From NCBI GenBank assembly GCA_044867645.1, contig JBIOVI010000063.1:7122-71121 (forward strand): DNA of 64,000 nucleotides, given 5' to 3'. A program made the position numbers and the translations under genes. Shown here one piece after another: positions 49,002-57,429 of the stretch. The notes under the pieces are model-generated. The model saw nothing but the letters and a program-made list of their open reading frames with translations, was not told where the DNA came from and did no database searches. This DNA comes from VRUE01 sp044867645. Lineage in GTDB: Bacteria; Actinomycetota; Thermoleophilia; Solirubrobacterales; 70-9. Numbering within the stretch: the stretch's first letter is position 1; the number at the start of each line of letters is the position of its first letter.

Positions 49002-50936
49002 TCAGGCGGACTTTTCCTCACGGTGGACCAGATCGGCGAAGTCGGCGATGGCCATCGCCCCCAACTCGCCCTCCGCATGGGAGCGCACAGCCACCTCGCC
49101 GCTCTCTTCCTCGCGATCCCCGATCACCACCATGTAGGGGTTGCGGCTCAGTTCGGCGTCGCGGATCTTCTTGCCGATCGACTCGGAGCGGCGATCGATC
49201 TCGACCCTTACCCCGAGGTCGCGCAGCTTGGTGGCGACCCCGTCCCCAGCCTCGACGTGGCGGTCGGAGATCGGCAGCACTGTCGCCTGCACCGGCGCCA
49301 GCCAGACGGGAAAGCGGCCGCCGTAGTGCTCGATCAGTATCCCGGCGAAGCGCTCCATCGAGCCGAGCAGGGCGCGGTGGATCATCACAGGACGGCGCGG
49401 CTCATCGTTCTGGTCGGTGTAGGAGAGATCGAAGCGCTCCGGCATGAAGAAGTCCACCTGGCAGGTGCCGCACTGCCAGGAGCGGCCGAGCGCGTCGGTG
49501 ATGTGGAAGTCGATCTTGGGTCCGTAGAAAGCGCCGTCGCCGGGATTCAACGTGTAGTCGCGGCTTTGGCTCTCCAGCGCACTGCGCAGCGCCTCCTCGG
49601 CCTGGGCCCACTCCTCGTCCGAGCCGATCGATTTCTCCGGCCGGGTCGAGAGCTCGATGTGGACGTCCTCGAAGCCGAAGCGCGCGTAGAGCTCGTCGAT
49701 CGCCTCGCAGATGCCGGTCACCTCGTCGACTGCCTGCTCCGGAGTGCAGTAGATGTGGGCGTCGTCCTGGGTAAAAGCACGCACTCGCAGCAGGCCGTGC
49801 AGAACGCCCTCGCGCTCGGCGCGGGAGACCTGGCCGAACTCGGCGATCCGCAGCGGCAGCTCGCGATAGGAGTGGCGCTCGGAGTCGAAGACCAGGCAGG
49901 CGCCGGGGCAGTTCATCGGCCGGATCGCGTACTGGCGCTCCTTGGACTCGGTGAAGTACATGTTCTCTTGGTAGTTGTCCCAGTGACCGGAGCGATGCCA
50001 GAGGTCGACGTCCATCAAATGCGGCGTCTTGATCTCGACGTACTCGCGCTTGCGCAGTTGCTTGTGCACCTCGGCCTCGATCAGGCGCAGCAGCGTCGTG
50101 CCATGGGAGAGCCAGAAGGGCATTCCGGGGGCCTCCCTGCGGAACATGAACAGCCCCAGCTGGGGGCCCAGGCGGCGGTGGTCGCGTGCCTTTGCCTCCT
50201 CGATTAGCTCCAGGTGGCTGTCCAGATCCTTCTTCGAGAAGAAGGCGGTGCCGTAGATCCTGGTCAGCATCTGGCGGTCCTCCTGGCCGCGCCAATAGGC
50301 GCCGGCCACCGAGCTCAGCTTGATCGCCTTGATCCGCCCGGTCGACGGGCCGTGGGGACCACGGCAGAGATCCTCGAAGGGACCGTTGCGGTAGAGGGAC
50401 ACCGTCTCCACCCCTTCGTCGCGGACCAGATCCTCGATCAGCTCGACCTTGTAGTCCTGATCCTGGGCGCGGAAGATCTCGATCGCCTCCGCGGTCGGGA
50501 CGTCGCGCCGCTCGAAGGCCTCGTCGGCCTTGATGTGCTCGAGCATCGCCGCCTCGATCCTCTCGAGATCCTCCTCGTTGACCTTGACGTCCGCCGGAAA
50601 CTCGAAGTCGTAATAGAAGCCCTGTTCGATCGGCGGGCCGATCGTCACCTTCGTCCCCGGGTACAGCTCCATCACGGCCTCGGCCATGACGTGGGCGGCG
50701 TCGTGGCGGATCAGCTCCAGCGCCTCGGGATCGCGGTCGGTGAGGATCGCGATCTCGGCCCCGTCGGGCAGCGCCGCGCCGAGGTCGCGCAGCTCGCCGT
50801 CGACGCGGATCGCCAGCGCCGCCTTGGCCAAGCCCGGGCCGATCGCCGCGGCGGCGTCGGCGCCGCTGGCCCCGTCGGGCAGCTCCAACGCGGTCCCGTC
50901 GGGCAGCTTCAGCGTGATCTTGGTTGCGGCCTCCAT
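49002..50936 (-). CDS. thrS: Threonyl-tRNA synthetase
   Basis: The 644-residue protein from ATG 50936 (another ATG lies three codons upstream) has a TGS domain, the SAD editing domain with HDAAHVMAEAVMELYPGTKV and the class II core with MNCPGACLVF, RELPLRIAEFGQVSRAEREGVLHGLLRVR, FTQDDAHIYC and PVMIHRALLGSMERF. The anticodon-binding domain is at the end. It is upstream of infC as in many bacteria, 142 bases apart. Confidence 0.96.
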   Translation of the reverse strand: MEAATKITLKLPDGTALELPDGASGADAAAAIGPGLAKAALAIRVDGELRDLGAALPDGAEIAILTDRDPEALELIRHDAAHVMAEAVMELYPGTKVTIGPPIEQGFYYDFEFPADVKVNEEDLERIEAAMLEHIKADEAFERRDVPTAEAIEIFRAQDQDYKVELIEDLVRDEGVETVSLYRNGPFEDLCRGPHGPSTGRIKAIKLSSVAGAYWRGQEDRQMLTRIYGTAFFSKKDLDSHLELIEEAKARDHRRLGPQLGLFMFRREAPGMPFWLSHGTTLLRLIEAEVHKQLRKREYVEIKTPHLMDVDLWHRSGHWDNYQENMYFTESKERQYAIRPMNCPGACLVFDSERHSYRELPLRIAEFGQVSRAEREGVLHGLLRVRAFTQDDAHIYCTPEQAVDEVTGICEAIDELYARFGFEDVHIELSTRPEKSIGSDEEWAQAEEALRSALESQSRDYTLNPGDGAFYGPKIDFHITDALGRSWQCGTCQVDFFMPERFDLSYTDQNDEPRRPVMIHRALLGSMERFAGILIEHYGGRFPVWLAPVQATVLPISDRHVEAGDGVATKLRDLGVRVEIDRRSESIGKKIRDAELSRNPYMVVIGDREEESGEVAVRSHAEGELGAMAIADFADLVHREEKSA

Positions 50937-51009
50937 CGCCCCCATGCTACGTGGGGCGCCTCGCCCATGTTCGTTGCAGCATTGCACCCCTCATACGGGG
51001 CACAAAGCT

Positions 51010-52818
51010 TCATCCGCTGCCGGCGCGAGCCTGGCGTTCGGCGATCAGCGGACAGCGACTCGTACTCCGGATCGGCCCCACCGATTCCCAGAGCAGGTAG
51101 GGACCGGCCCGGCGGTTGAGGGTGAGATCGCGAAACGGCGCCCGCCGGTAAGCCTCGGGGGTGATCACGAAGCGGATTCCGGGCGGCGCCATGCCACCCG
51201 CGTCGCTCCCCGCCTCGATGCAGACGCGCCCCCCGCGCAGCTCCCAGGCGATGTAGCGCTCGCCATGTTCCTCGCTGAGCAGCGAGTCGGGTGCCAGCAC
51301 CAGAGTCGGGCCCTCGGCGAGCACGGGGCGCAGCCCGGTCAGGGCCGGCGAGTAAGACGTCGGGCCGACCGGCGCGTTGGCGAAGGCGAGCAACGAGCAG
51401 GCGCCGGCGGCGAGCAGATAGACGAGTAGCGCCAGGCCCGCGGGTCCTGTCGGCGCAGGGGACCCACCCCCTGCGGTAGCTAACGCTTCCTCGGGGGTGG
51501 TCCCCCCTACCCCGCCACCCACGGGAGAGACGTATGCATCGGCTCGCCGGGGCAGCAAGATGGCGAGGGTCAGGAGGGGCGCGGCGATCTCAAGGGCCTT
51601 GGCTGACGTGTATGGCGTGCCGCCGAGGCGGGCCGCGACGTAGAGCGCCGCGACGGCGGCAAGGCCGGCGAGGATCGCTCGCTCGCGACCGAGCCAGGCG
51701 CGTCCGATCCCGAGCAGCAGCAGAGCGGTCGCGAACACGGCACCGAGGTAATAGGCGAAGGCGGGAACCGCACCGTCCCCCGGCGCCAGGCGGAAGTCGC
51801 CCGAAGGCCAGATTCCCAACGCAGCGAAGGGCGAGATCTGGCCGAAGAGATTCCCCAGCCCCGGGCCGCTGGGATCGAAGGTCTCGAAGCTGTGGAAGTC
51901 GATCATCCGGCCCAGCTCGGGCAAGGCGCCTACCAGGAAGACGGCCAGACCGAGCAGCAGCGGCCGGACCGGCAAGGAGCGCTCGAAGGCCAGCCAGGCG
52001 AGCAGGATTGCCACCATCCAGATCAAGCCGGGGAAGCTGTAGGCGTAGACAGAGCCGATCGCCAACAGCGCCGCTGGGACAAAGCGCAGTGGAAGGTCGC
52101 GCCAGGACCGGATGCTCTCGCGCAGGGCCAGGACGAAGCCAAGGACGAACAGGGCCTGGATCGTCTCCTTGAAAGCGCCCTGGGCGTAGTAGGAGGCAAC
52201 CAGATAGGGGAGGCCGACCAGGAGGGCCGCAGCGGTGCGGCGGTGCGGCGGCCGATCGGAGAAGGCGGTCAGAGCAGTCAGCGGGGCTAGAACCGCGACG
52301 GCGAGAGTGAGACCGCTGAACCCCTGGACCAAGCCGATGCCCAGGCCCTTGTTCAGGGCGACGACTACCGCGTGCGGGCCGAGTGGATATCCCTGGTTGA
52401 GGAGCTGCGATCCGACGCCGTCCGCCAGGTGGTCGGTCGCCAGGAGATGTTGCGACATGTCGGGGTTGAAGCCCGTGCCAAGGATGCCGAAGTGGCCTTC
52501 GGCGACGAACGGGAGCGAGGCCGCGATCGTTCCTGCAACAGCGACCGGCAACCCTGCCCGCAGCGCCTCTCCCCCGGCTTCGATCCGGCCGTGCAGATAG
52601 ATCGCCGCGGCAATCGTCAGCGCCAGAACCGCAACCGCCGAGACCGTCCCGTCCCCCGGCATGCGCACGGTTCCCCAACAGACCGCGCAGAGCAGAGCCA
52701 ACCCCACGGCCGGCGAGAGCCAGGACCAGCCTCGTGGGCCACAGAGTGAGATCGCCGCCTGCCCAATCGTCAGCGAGGCGGTGCAAACGGCGAGTGCGGC
52801 TGCATAGGTCCCGATCAC
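51010..52818 (-). CDS. Polytopic membrane protein (glycosyltransferase-C-like)
   Basis: The 602-residue protein has about 14 membrane spans and a C-terminal soluble part of roughly 100 residues. An extracytoplasmic loop after the first spans carries FGILGTGFNPDMSQHLLATDHLADG, where the acidic residue is of the kind used by GT-C glycosyltransferases of lipid-linked sugars. A low-complexity Gly-rich loop YVSPVGGGVGGTTPEEALAT follows the tenth or so span and corresponds to a palindromic DNA insert. The substrate is unknown. It is divergent from the AraC-like gene. Confidence 0.65.
   Translation of the reverse strand: MIGTYAAALAVCTASLTIGQAAISLCGPRGWSWLSPAVGLALLCAVCWGTVRMPGDGTVSAVAVLALTIAAAIYLHGRIEAGGEALRAGLPVAVAGTIAASLPFVAEGHFGILGTGFNPDMSQHLLATDHLADGVGSQLLNQGYPLGPHAVVVALNKGLGIGLVQGFSGLTLAVAVLAPLTALTAFSDRPPHRRTAAALLVGLPYLVASYYAQGAFKETIQALFVLGFVLALRESIRSWRDLPLRFVPAALLAIGSVYAYSFPGLIWMVAILLAWLAFERSLPVRPLLLGLAVFLVGALPELGRMIDFHSFETFDPSGPGLGNLFGQISPFAALGIWPSGDFRLAPGDGAVPAFAYYLGAVFATALLLLGIGRAWLGRERAILAGLAAVAALYVAARLGGTPYTSAKALEIAAPLLTLAILLPRRADAYVSPVGGGVGGTTPEEALATAGGGSPAPTGPAGLALLVYLLAAGACSLLAFANAPVGPTSYSPALTGLRPVLAEGPTLVLAPDSLLSEEHGERYIAWELRGGRVCIEAGSDAGGMAPPGIRFVITPEAYRRAPFRDLTLNRRAGPYLLWESVGPIRSTSRCPLIAERQARAGSG
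51455..51507. repeat. Palindromic G/C-rich cassette inside the membrane-protein gene
   Basis: gcagggg 51455-51461 pairs with cccctgc 51468-51474, and ggggg 51493-51497 pairs with ccccc 51502-51506. The segment encodes the Gly-rich loop between membrane spans and keeps the frame. It looks like an intergenic-type palindromic repeat that entered the coding region. Confidence 0.45.
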
Positions 52819-52843
52819 AGGGCGGCGAGCCTATGCTGCGGAC

Positions 52844-53278
52844 ATGGCGTATGTCCCTCCCGCCCGTCATCTGCTTCGCGCCAAGGATCTCGCCGACGCC
52901 CGTTACTTCGAACCGCTGGGGGTCGAGGATCTCGCTCGTGCCGCCGGCCTTTCGCGCGCCCATTTCAGCCGCGAGTTCCGCCGCGCCTTCGGCGAGTCGC
53001 CGCACGCCTATTTGCTGACGCGCCGGCTAGAGCGCGCAGCAGCGTTGCTGCGCACGACCGACAACTCGGTCGCCGAGATCTGCCTCGCCGTCGGGCTGCA
53101 GAGCATCGGCTCCTTCACGACCAGCTTCTCCCGCACGTACGGCAAGTCGCCGACCGCGTACCGCGCCTCCTTCCCACCAGCCTCCGCCTTCGTCCGCGTC
53201 CCCGCCTGTGTCGTGCGCGCCTACTCACGTCCTCAAAACCGCACGTTTCGAGAAGACAGCACCAAAGCGCGCGCCTAG
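52844..53278 (+). CDS. AraC-family regulator (DNA-binding domain only)
   Basis: The 144-residue protein has the two helix-turn-helix units of AraC: GVEDLARAAGLSRAHFSREFRRAFGESPHAYLLTRRLERA and NSVAEICLAVGLQSIGSFTTSFSRTYGKSPTAYR. The usual sensor domain is absent. The gene downstream at 39 bases is a VOC protein, which is probably controlled by it. Confidence 0.85.
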   Translation: MAYVPPARHLLRAKDLADARYFEPLGVEDLARAAGLSRAHFSREFRRAFGESPHAYLLTRRLERAAALLRTTDNSVAEICLAVGLQSIGSFTTSFSRTYGKSPTAYRASFPPASAFVRVPACVVRAYSRPQNRTFREDSTKARA

Positions 53279-53317
53279 CATCGGCGACGAACTGTTCCGT
53301 CGAGTAAGGAGAACCCA

Positions 53318-53746
53318 ATGATCAAGATCGCAAACGCGCAGCTGTGGGTCCACGACCAGGACGAGGCGCTCGCCTTCTATACCGAGAAGGTCGGCATGGA
53401 GGTGCGGGCCGATGTGACCATGCCCGAGATGGGCGACTTCCGCTGGCTCACCGTGGGTCCGCCCGGCCAGGAAGACGTATCGATCACCCTGATGGCGATC
53501 CCCGGACCGCCGGTGATGGACGCCGACACGGCCCAGCAGGTCCGCGACGTGATGGCAAAGGGGTTCGCCGGCACCGTGTTCCTCACCACCGACGACTGCC
53601 AGGCTTCATACGAGGAGCTGAAGGGCCGGGGGGTCGAGTTCACCGAGACGCCCGAAGAGCGGCCCTACGGGATCGACTCCGGCTTCCGCGACCCCTCGGG
53701 CAACAGCATCCGACTCACTCAGGTTCAGCTGCCGGCGACGGTCTGA
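53318..53746 (+). CDS. VOC-family (glyoxalase/bleomycin resistance-like) protein
   Basis: The 142-residue protein has two beta-alpha-beta-beta-beta units: IANAQLWVHDQDEALAFYTEKVGMEVRADV and GTVFLTTDDCQASYEELKGRGVEFTETP...YGIDSGFRDPSGNSIRL. The aagga site before ATG 53318 is good. AraC-plus-VOC pairs are common in actinobacteria; the substrate is unknown. The end overlaps the cupin gene on the other strand by 32 bases. Confidence 0.82.
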   Translation: MIKIANAQLWVHDQDEALAFYTEKVGMEVRADVTMPEMGDFRWLTVGPPGQEDVSITLMAIPGPPVMDADTAQQVRDVMAKGFAGTVFLTTDDCQASYEELKGRGVEFTETPEERPYGIDSGFRDPSGNSIRLTQVQLPATV

Positions 53747-54176
53747 ACTCGCCGCCGCCGAGCTCCGGCGGCAGGACCCGCGGCCCCTCGGGATAGAGCT
53801 GACGCAGCTGCGTCGCACTCATCTCGAGGGTGTTCGCGCCCTCGGGAGGCGCGCCAGCCACGAGCCAGAGGGCATCGGCGTCGGTGTCGTTGAAGACCTG
53901 GCGCACGGTCGCGGGTGCGATTAGCAGCGCGTCGAGCGGTCCCAGCTCGAACGCCTCGTCCTCGATCCGGATTTTGCCCCGCCCCTCGAGCAGGACGTAG
54001 AGCTCCTCCTCGCCCTGGTGCCGGTGCTTGGTAGACGCCTGTCCGGGCCGCAGCCTCCACAGCCGCGCCGCGAGACTGCCCGCCTCCAGCTGCTTCGCCA
54101 GGTCCGTGTTGAGCACCCGCATCTGGTTCGACTCGCGCCAGTAGGCGTCATCGGCGCGCAGCAGGCGATGAGTCAT
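53715..54176 (-). CDS. Cupin-domain protein
   Basis: The 153-residue protein has the cupin motif 1 STKHRHQGEEELYVLLEGRGKI with His and Glu metal ligands and motif 2 around LGPLDALLIAPATVRQVFN, where the usual His is missing. It is probably a small metal-binding or sugar/ligand-binding protein. It overlaps the VOC gene tail to tail. Confidence 0.8.
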   Translation of the reverse strand: MTHRLLRADDAYWRESNQMRVLNTDLAKQLEAGSLAARLWRLRPGQASTKHRHQGEEELYVLLEGRGKIRIEDEAFELGPLDALLIAPATVRQVFNDTDADALWLVAGAPPEGANTLEMSATQLRQLYPEGPRVLPPELGGGEFRPSPAAEPE

Positions 54177-54200
54177 CGAGGCTCCCTCGGGATCGTGGAG

Positions 54201-54273
54201 TGGGCACAGCTGGGCTCGAACCAGCGACCTCCGCCTTGTCGAGGCGGCGCTCTCCCAACTGAGCTATGCGCCC
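54201..54273 (-). tRNA. tRNA-Val (anticodon GAC) with C33
   Basis: A full cloverleaf of 73 bases: acceptor GGGCGCA/TGTGCCC, D-arm GCTC..GAGC, anticodon arm CCGCC-TCGACAA-GGCGG, T-arm GCTGG-TTCGAGC-CCAGC, discriminator A. The anticodon is GAC (valine). Position 33, almost always T in tRNA genes, is C (plus-strand g at 54241). The CCA end is not encoded. Confidence 0.85.
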
Positions 54274-54476
54274 CAGGGGATCTGAATTTAGCAGCGCGCC
54301 GCCGACGGCCGCAGCCTCTCAAGTCGCTCCTTGCAACAGCCGATGCAGCCTGTGCAACTTTCTCGCAGACGGCGTGTTTATGTATCAGTCGCCGCCGAGA
54401 CCGGCGCGAAAACTTCAAAAAGCTTGAGGACCGACGAGCCAGCTAATTGACGCCTGGCGGTACGTCCTTCGGAAAC

Positions 54477-54501
54477 AAGGGGCCCCTCACGGGGCCCTTT
54501 T
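54477..54501 (-). terminator. Terminator-like hairpin downstream of zwf
   Basis: gggcccc 54480-54486 pairs with ggggccc 54491-54497 around tcac. On the plus strand it is followed by tttt, and on the minus strand by cttgttt. It lies 15 bases after the zwf stop and could work in both directions. Confidence 0.65.
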
Positions 54502-54516
54502 CCGTTCCCGGCGAGC

Positions 54517-55986
54517 CTAGACATGGCCGCTTGGCAAGTGCCAGTGGCGCGGCTCGATCAGGGCGTCGATCGACTCGGGTCCCCAAGAGCCCGGTTCGTA
54601 GGGTTTGAGCGGGGGCGGATCCTTGAGCAGGGGGTCCGAGACTTCCCAGAGGCGCTCGATCGCCTCGGAGGTCGTGAAGAAGGTGCGGTGGCCGACCAAG
54701 ACGTCGTGGATGAGGCGCTCGTAGGCGTCGAGCGCCTGCTCCGGGCCGCCGAAGCTGTCGTCGTAGCTGAAGCGCATATGCGCCTGTCCCAGTCGCATCG
54801 TCGGCCCCGGAACCTTGGCCAGGAACGAGGTTGAGATGCTGCCGGGGTCGCCGAGCTCGAAGGTCAGGTGGTCGCAGCCGAAGGCCTCCGCGAAGTGGTC
54901 GCAATCGAGTGGGAACATCCGTCGTGGCGGCTCGCTGAAGGCAACGGTGAGCAGGTGGCGGCTCTCGGCGAGGCGCTTCCCGGTTCGAAGATAAAAGGGA
55001 ACGCCCACCCAGCGCCAGTTGTCGATGAAGACACGCAGCGCCGCGAACGTCTCGGTGTCGGATTCGGTCGCGACGCCCTCTTCTTCGCGGTAGCCGGCGT
55101 ACTGGCCGCGGATCGCATCGCCGGGAGCGAGAGGGAGCATCGCGTCGAAGACCTTCTGCCGCTCCGTCGCTATCGACTTCGCGCTCAACGACGTCGGCGG
55201 CTCCATTGCAACGAAGCCCAGCAACTGGAATAGGTGCGTGACGATCATGTCCCGGAAGGCCCCCGTCTGCTCGTAGAAACTCGCCCGCATACCGATCGAG
55301 AGCGTCTCCGGAACGTCGATCTGGACGTGGTCGACGTGGTTGCGGTTCCAAACAGGCTCAAACATGCCGTTCGCGAACCGCACCGCGAGCAGATTCTGAA
55401 CCGCCTCTCGCCCGAGGTAGTGGTCGATGCGAAAGATCTGCTGCTCGTCGAAGACGGAGTGCAGGCGAGCGTCCAGCTCGCGGGCGGAGACGAGGTCGGT
55501 GCCGAACGGCTTCTCGAGGATGATCTTGGCCCCCTCGCCCAGTCCCAACGCCCCAAGCGCGTCGATGACTTCCGCATGGGCGCTCGGGGGCAGCGACAGG
55601 TAGTGCAACAGCCGGGGATCGCCGCCTAGCTCTCTCCTCGCCCGCGCCACTTCCTCTCTCAGAGCATCGAACCCCTCGCTGACAGGAGCGAACCTGAGCG
55701 AAGCGGCGAAGCGCTCCCATGCTTCAGCCGATGACGGCTTGCGATCCGATTCGACTATCGCCTCACGCGCCAGGCCGACGAACTCCTCGTCGTAGAGCTC
55801 GCTTCGCGAGGCGCCGACGATGACGAAGCGCGGCGGCATCAGTCCCGCCTCCATCAACCGAAACATGCCGGGCAGGAGCTTTCGCCTAGCCAGATCGCCC
55901 GTCGCCCCGAAAAGCACGATCACATGGTTTTCGGGGATCGTGGGCGCCGGAGCCAGGACCGGCGCGTCTGCCGTTTCGACAGCCAT
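54517..55986 (-). CDS. zwf: Glucose-6-phosphate 1-dehydrogenase
   Basis: The 489-residue protein has the NADP-binding LFGATGDLARRKLLPGMFRL, the active-site RIDHYLGREAVQNLLAVRF, and EKPFGTDL. The downstream part holds IDNWRWVGVPFYLRTGKRLAE. It starts the oxidative pentose phosphate pathway. It is not next to tkt/tal/gnd here and appears to be monocistronic. Confidence 0.96.
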   Translation of the reverse strand: MAVETADAPVLAPAPTIPENHVIVLFGATGDLARRKLLPGMFRLMEAGLMPPRFVIVGASRSELYDEEFVGLAREAIVESDRKPSSAEAWERFAASLRFAPVSEGFDALREEVARARRELGGDPRLLHYLSLPPSAHAEVIDALGALGLGEGAKIILEKPFGTDLVSARELDARLHSVFDEQQIFRIDHYLGREAVQNLLAVRFANGMFEPVWNRNHVDHVQIDVPETLSIGMRASFYEQTGAFRDMIVTHLFQLLGFVAMEPPTSLSAKSIATERQKVFDAMLPLAPGDAIRGQYAGYREEEGVATESDTETFAALRVFIDNWRWVGVPFYLRTGKRLAESRHLLTVAFSEPPRRMFPLDCDHFAEAFGCDHLTFELGDPGSISTSFLAKVPGPTMRLGQAHMRFSYDDSFGGPEQALDAYERLIHDVLVGHRTFFTTSEAIERLWEVSDPLLKDPPPLKPYEPGSWGPESIDALIEPRHWHLPSGHV

Positions 55987-56053
55987 GACCTCAGCCTGAC
56001 AGAGCCGGCAACCCGATCCCAGCCGGTAAGGCGCCTACCGGAACGAACGGGGA

Positions 56054-56569
56054 TCAGTCCGCGCTGTCGAGCGCGAGCCTTATGTCCTTGACCAAGAGCT
56101 GCAAGTTCATCGCATCGCTGGGCGAGGACTCGAAGCCGAAGTGCTTGTAGAAGGCCCGGGCATCGTCATCCAGGGCGTGCACGAGCAGGAGGCGCATGCC
56201 CGCCTGCTCGGCCACCGAGAGCGCGCGGCTCATCGCGTCTCTCAGGAGAAAGGCTCCGATCCCCTTACCCTGGACCACCTTGTCAACCGCCAATCGCGCC
56301 AGCAACATGGCCGGGATCGGGTGCTGCGGCATGCCCTTGCGCCCCCGCTCGGTCGCATCGGCGTGCTCAATGGACGCAAGCGATAGCGCGTGATAGCCGA
56401 CAACCCGATCTTGCTCAGTGTCCACAACGACGTAGGTGCGGGCGGACCCTGCTCCTGCCGCTGCCCGAGCGTGCTTGATGAGCCAGATGTCCAGCGACCC
56501 CACCCCGCAATCGAATCCGTTGATCCGATGCTCGTTGCCGAGCGGCTGAGGGTCGAGGAAGCGCGGCAC
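56054..56569 (-). CDS. GNAT acetyltransferase toxin (TacT/AtaT type)
   Basis: The 171-residue protein has FDCGVGSLDIWLIKHARAA near the N-terminus, ARTYVVVDTEQDRVVGYHAL, LARLAVDKVVQGKGIGAFLLRDAM (the acetyl-CoA loop QGKGIG) and YKHFGFESSP. These are the signatures of type II toxins that acetylate aminoacyl-tRNA. It lies 5 bases downstream of a DUF1778 antitoxin, the standard arrangement. Confidence 0.9.
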   Translation of the reverse strand: MPRFLDPQPLGNEHRINGFDCGVGSLDIWLIKHARAAAGAGSARTYVVVDTEQDRVVGYHALSLASIEHADATERGRKGMPQHPIPAMLLARLAVDKVVQGKGIGAFLLRDAMSRALSVAEQAGMRLLLVHALDDDARAFYKHFGFESSPSDAMNLQLLVKDIRLALDSAD

Positions 56570-56574
56570 TCGGC

Positions 56575-56841
56575 CTATTCAGGGCGGGGGCGCGAGAAAA
56601 GCTTGGAGAGCTCGGGTCGAGCCTTTGCCGGCTGGTCCATCGCGGCGGCGATCTCCTGCCAGGCATCCGAATCGACGCTGAAGCTGGTTCGATCGGCGAG
56701 CAGGCGCTCGGCTCGCTCACGACCGCTCTCGACAAGAAACTGCGTCAGGGACTCCCGATGAACCAGCGCGGCCTGCTTGAAGAGAGCCTCGTCGTCCTTC
56801 TCAATACGGAGATTGAGCCTTTGGGTCTTTGGAGCCGGCAT
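56575..56841 (-). CDS. DUF1778 ribbon-helix-helix antitoxin (TacA type)
   Basis: The 88-residue protein has RLNLRIEKDDEALFKQAALVHRESLTQFLVESGRERAERLL as the ribbon-helix-helix, then the DRTSFSVDSDAWQEIAAAMDQP toxin-wrapping tail. It neutralises the GNAT toxin and represses the operon. The ATG stands only about 13 bases after a palindrome, so the transcript may be leaderless. Confidence 0.9.
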   Translation of the reverse strand: MPAPKTQRLNLRIEKDDEALFKQAALVHRESLTQFLVESGRERAERLLADRTSFSVDSDAWQEIAAAMDQPAKARPELSKLFSRPRPE

Positions 56842-56853
56842 CTCTAAGACTGT

Positions 56854-56868
56854 ACATACAACGTATGT
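56854..56868 (-). promoter_or_regulatory. Palindromic operator of the toxin-antitoxin operon
   Basis: acatac 56854-56859 and gtatgt 56863-56868 form a perfect 6-bp inverted repeat with a 3-base centre, 13 bases before the antitoxin ATG. On the minus strand TTGACT (56878-56873) could be a -35 and TACAGT a -10 about 18 bases later, with the palindrome between them. Binding of the RHH antitoxin here would block the promoter. Confidence 0.55.
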
Positions 56869-56929
56869 CAGAAGTCAAACCGAGCCCTTGGATGCTTCTC
56901 TCGCAAAGTGCAGGGTCTTTGCTCCCGCA

Positions 56930-57018
56930 CCCAACCGCGCCCGTTAGGCTCTCGGCGGAGCACACGCCTGCTTCACCTACCGCCCCACGACGCCGAGAGC
57001 CTAACGGGCGCGGTTGGG
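56930..57018. repeat. 28-bp perfect inverted repeat, 33-base loop
   Basis: The left arm 56930-56957 (begins cccaaccgcgcccgttaggc) and right arm 56991-57018 (ends aacgggcgcggttggg) are perfect reverse complements over 28 bp. The 33-base loop is C-rich. It lies between the toxin-antitoxin operon and tRNA-Cys. No ORF or T-run is associated. It could be a miniature element with terminal inverted repeats, a structured RNA or a very strong terminator. Confidence 0.8.
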
Positions 57019-57069
57019 AACAATGGGTGAACTAGCTCTGGCAAGCCGCAAACGGCTCACCAGGACCAG

Positions 57070-57140
57070 AGGCGCCTACCGGAATCGAACCGGTGTAAAC
57101 GGCTTTGCAGGCCGCTGCGTAGCCACTCCGCCAAGGCGCC
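57070..57140 (-). tRNA. tRNA-Cys (anticodon GCA)
   Basis: The 71-base cloverleaf has acceptor GGCGCCT/AGGCGCC, anticodon arm GCGGC-CTGCAAA-GCCGT with GCA, T-arm ACCGG-TTCGATT-CCGGT and discriminator T. The CCA end is not encoded. Confidence 0.93.
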
Positions 57141-57179
57141 GAGACGACGAAGCGTAGCCGCTGGATTGGGCTTAAGGGG

Positions 57180-57425
57180 CTAGCCCTCGTAGCCCTCGAC
57201 GGTCCCGGAATCGCGGGGGCTTGCGTCCTCGGGGCTGAGGCCGTACTGGCGGAGAGCACGACGCTGGCGGAGGAAGTCCCAAGCACGGTCCAGCTGAACT
57301 TTCAGCTCCTCGAGGCGCGCATGCTCCTCGTCGCTGAGTCCCTCCTCGCCCTCGTGGCGGTGGAGCAGGCTCTCCTCCTCCTGAACCAGCTCGTCGATCC
57401 GCTCGAGGACCCGTTGGTCATCCAT
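57180..57425 (-). CDS. DUF2630 family small protein
   Basis: The 81-residue helical protein MDDQRVLERIDELVQEEESL...EEHARLEELKVQLDRAWDFLRQRRALRQYGLSPED matches the DUF2630 pattern of actinobacteria. Function unknown. It lies between two tRNA genes and starts 5 bases from the 3' end of tRNA-Gly. Confidence 0.8.
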   Translation of the reverse strand: MDDQRVLERIDELVQEEESLLHRHEGEEGLSDEEHARLEELKVQLDRAWDFLRQRRALRQYGLSPEDASPRDSGTVEGYEG

Positions 57426-57429
57426 TGGA

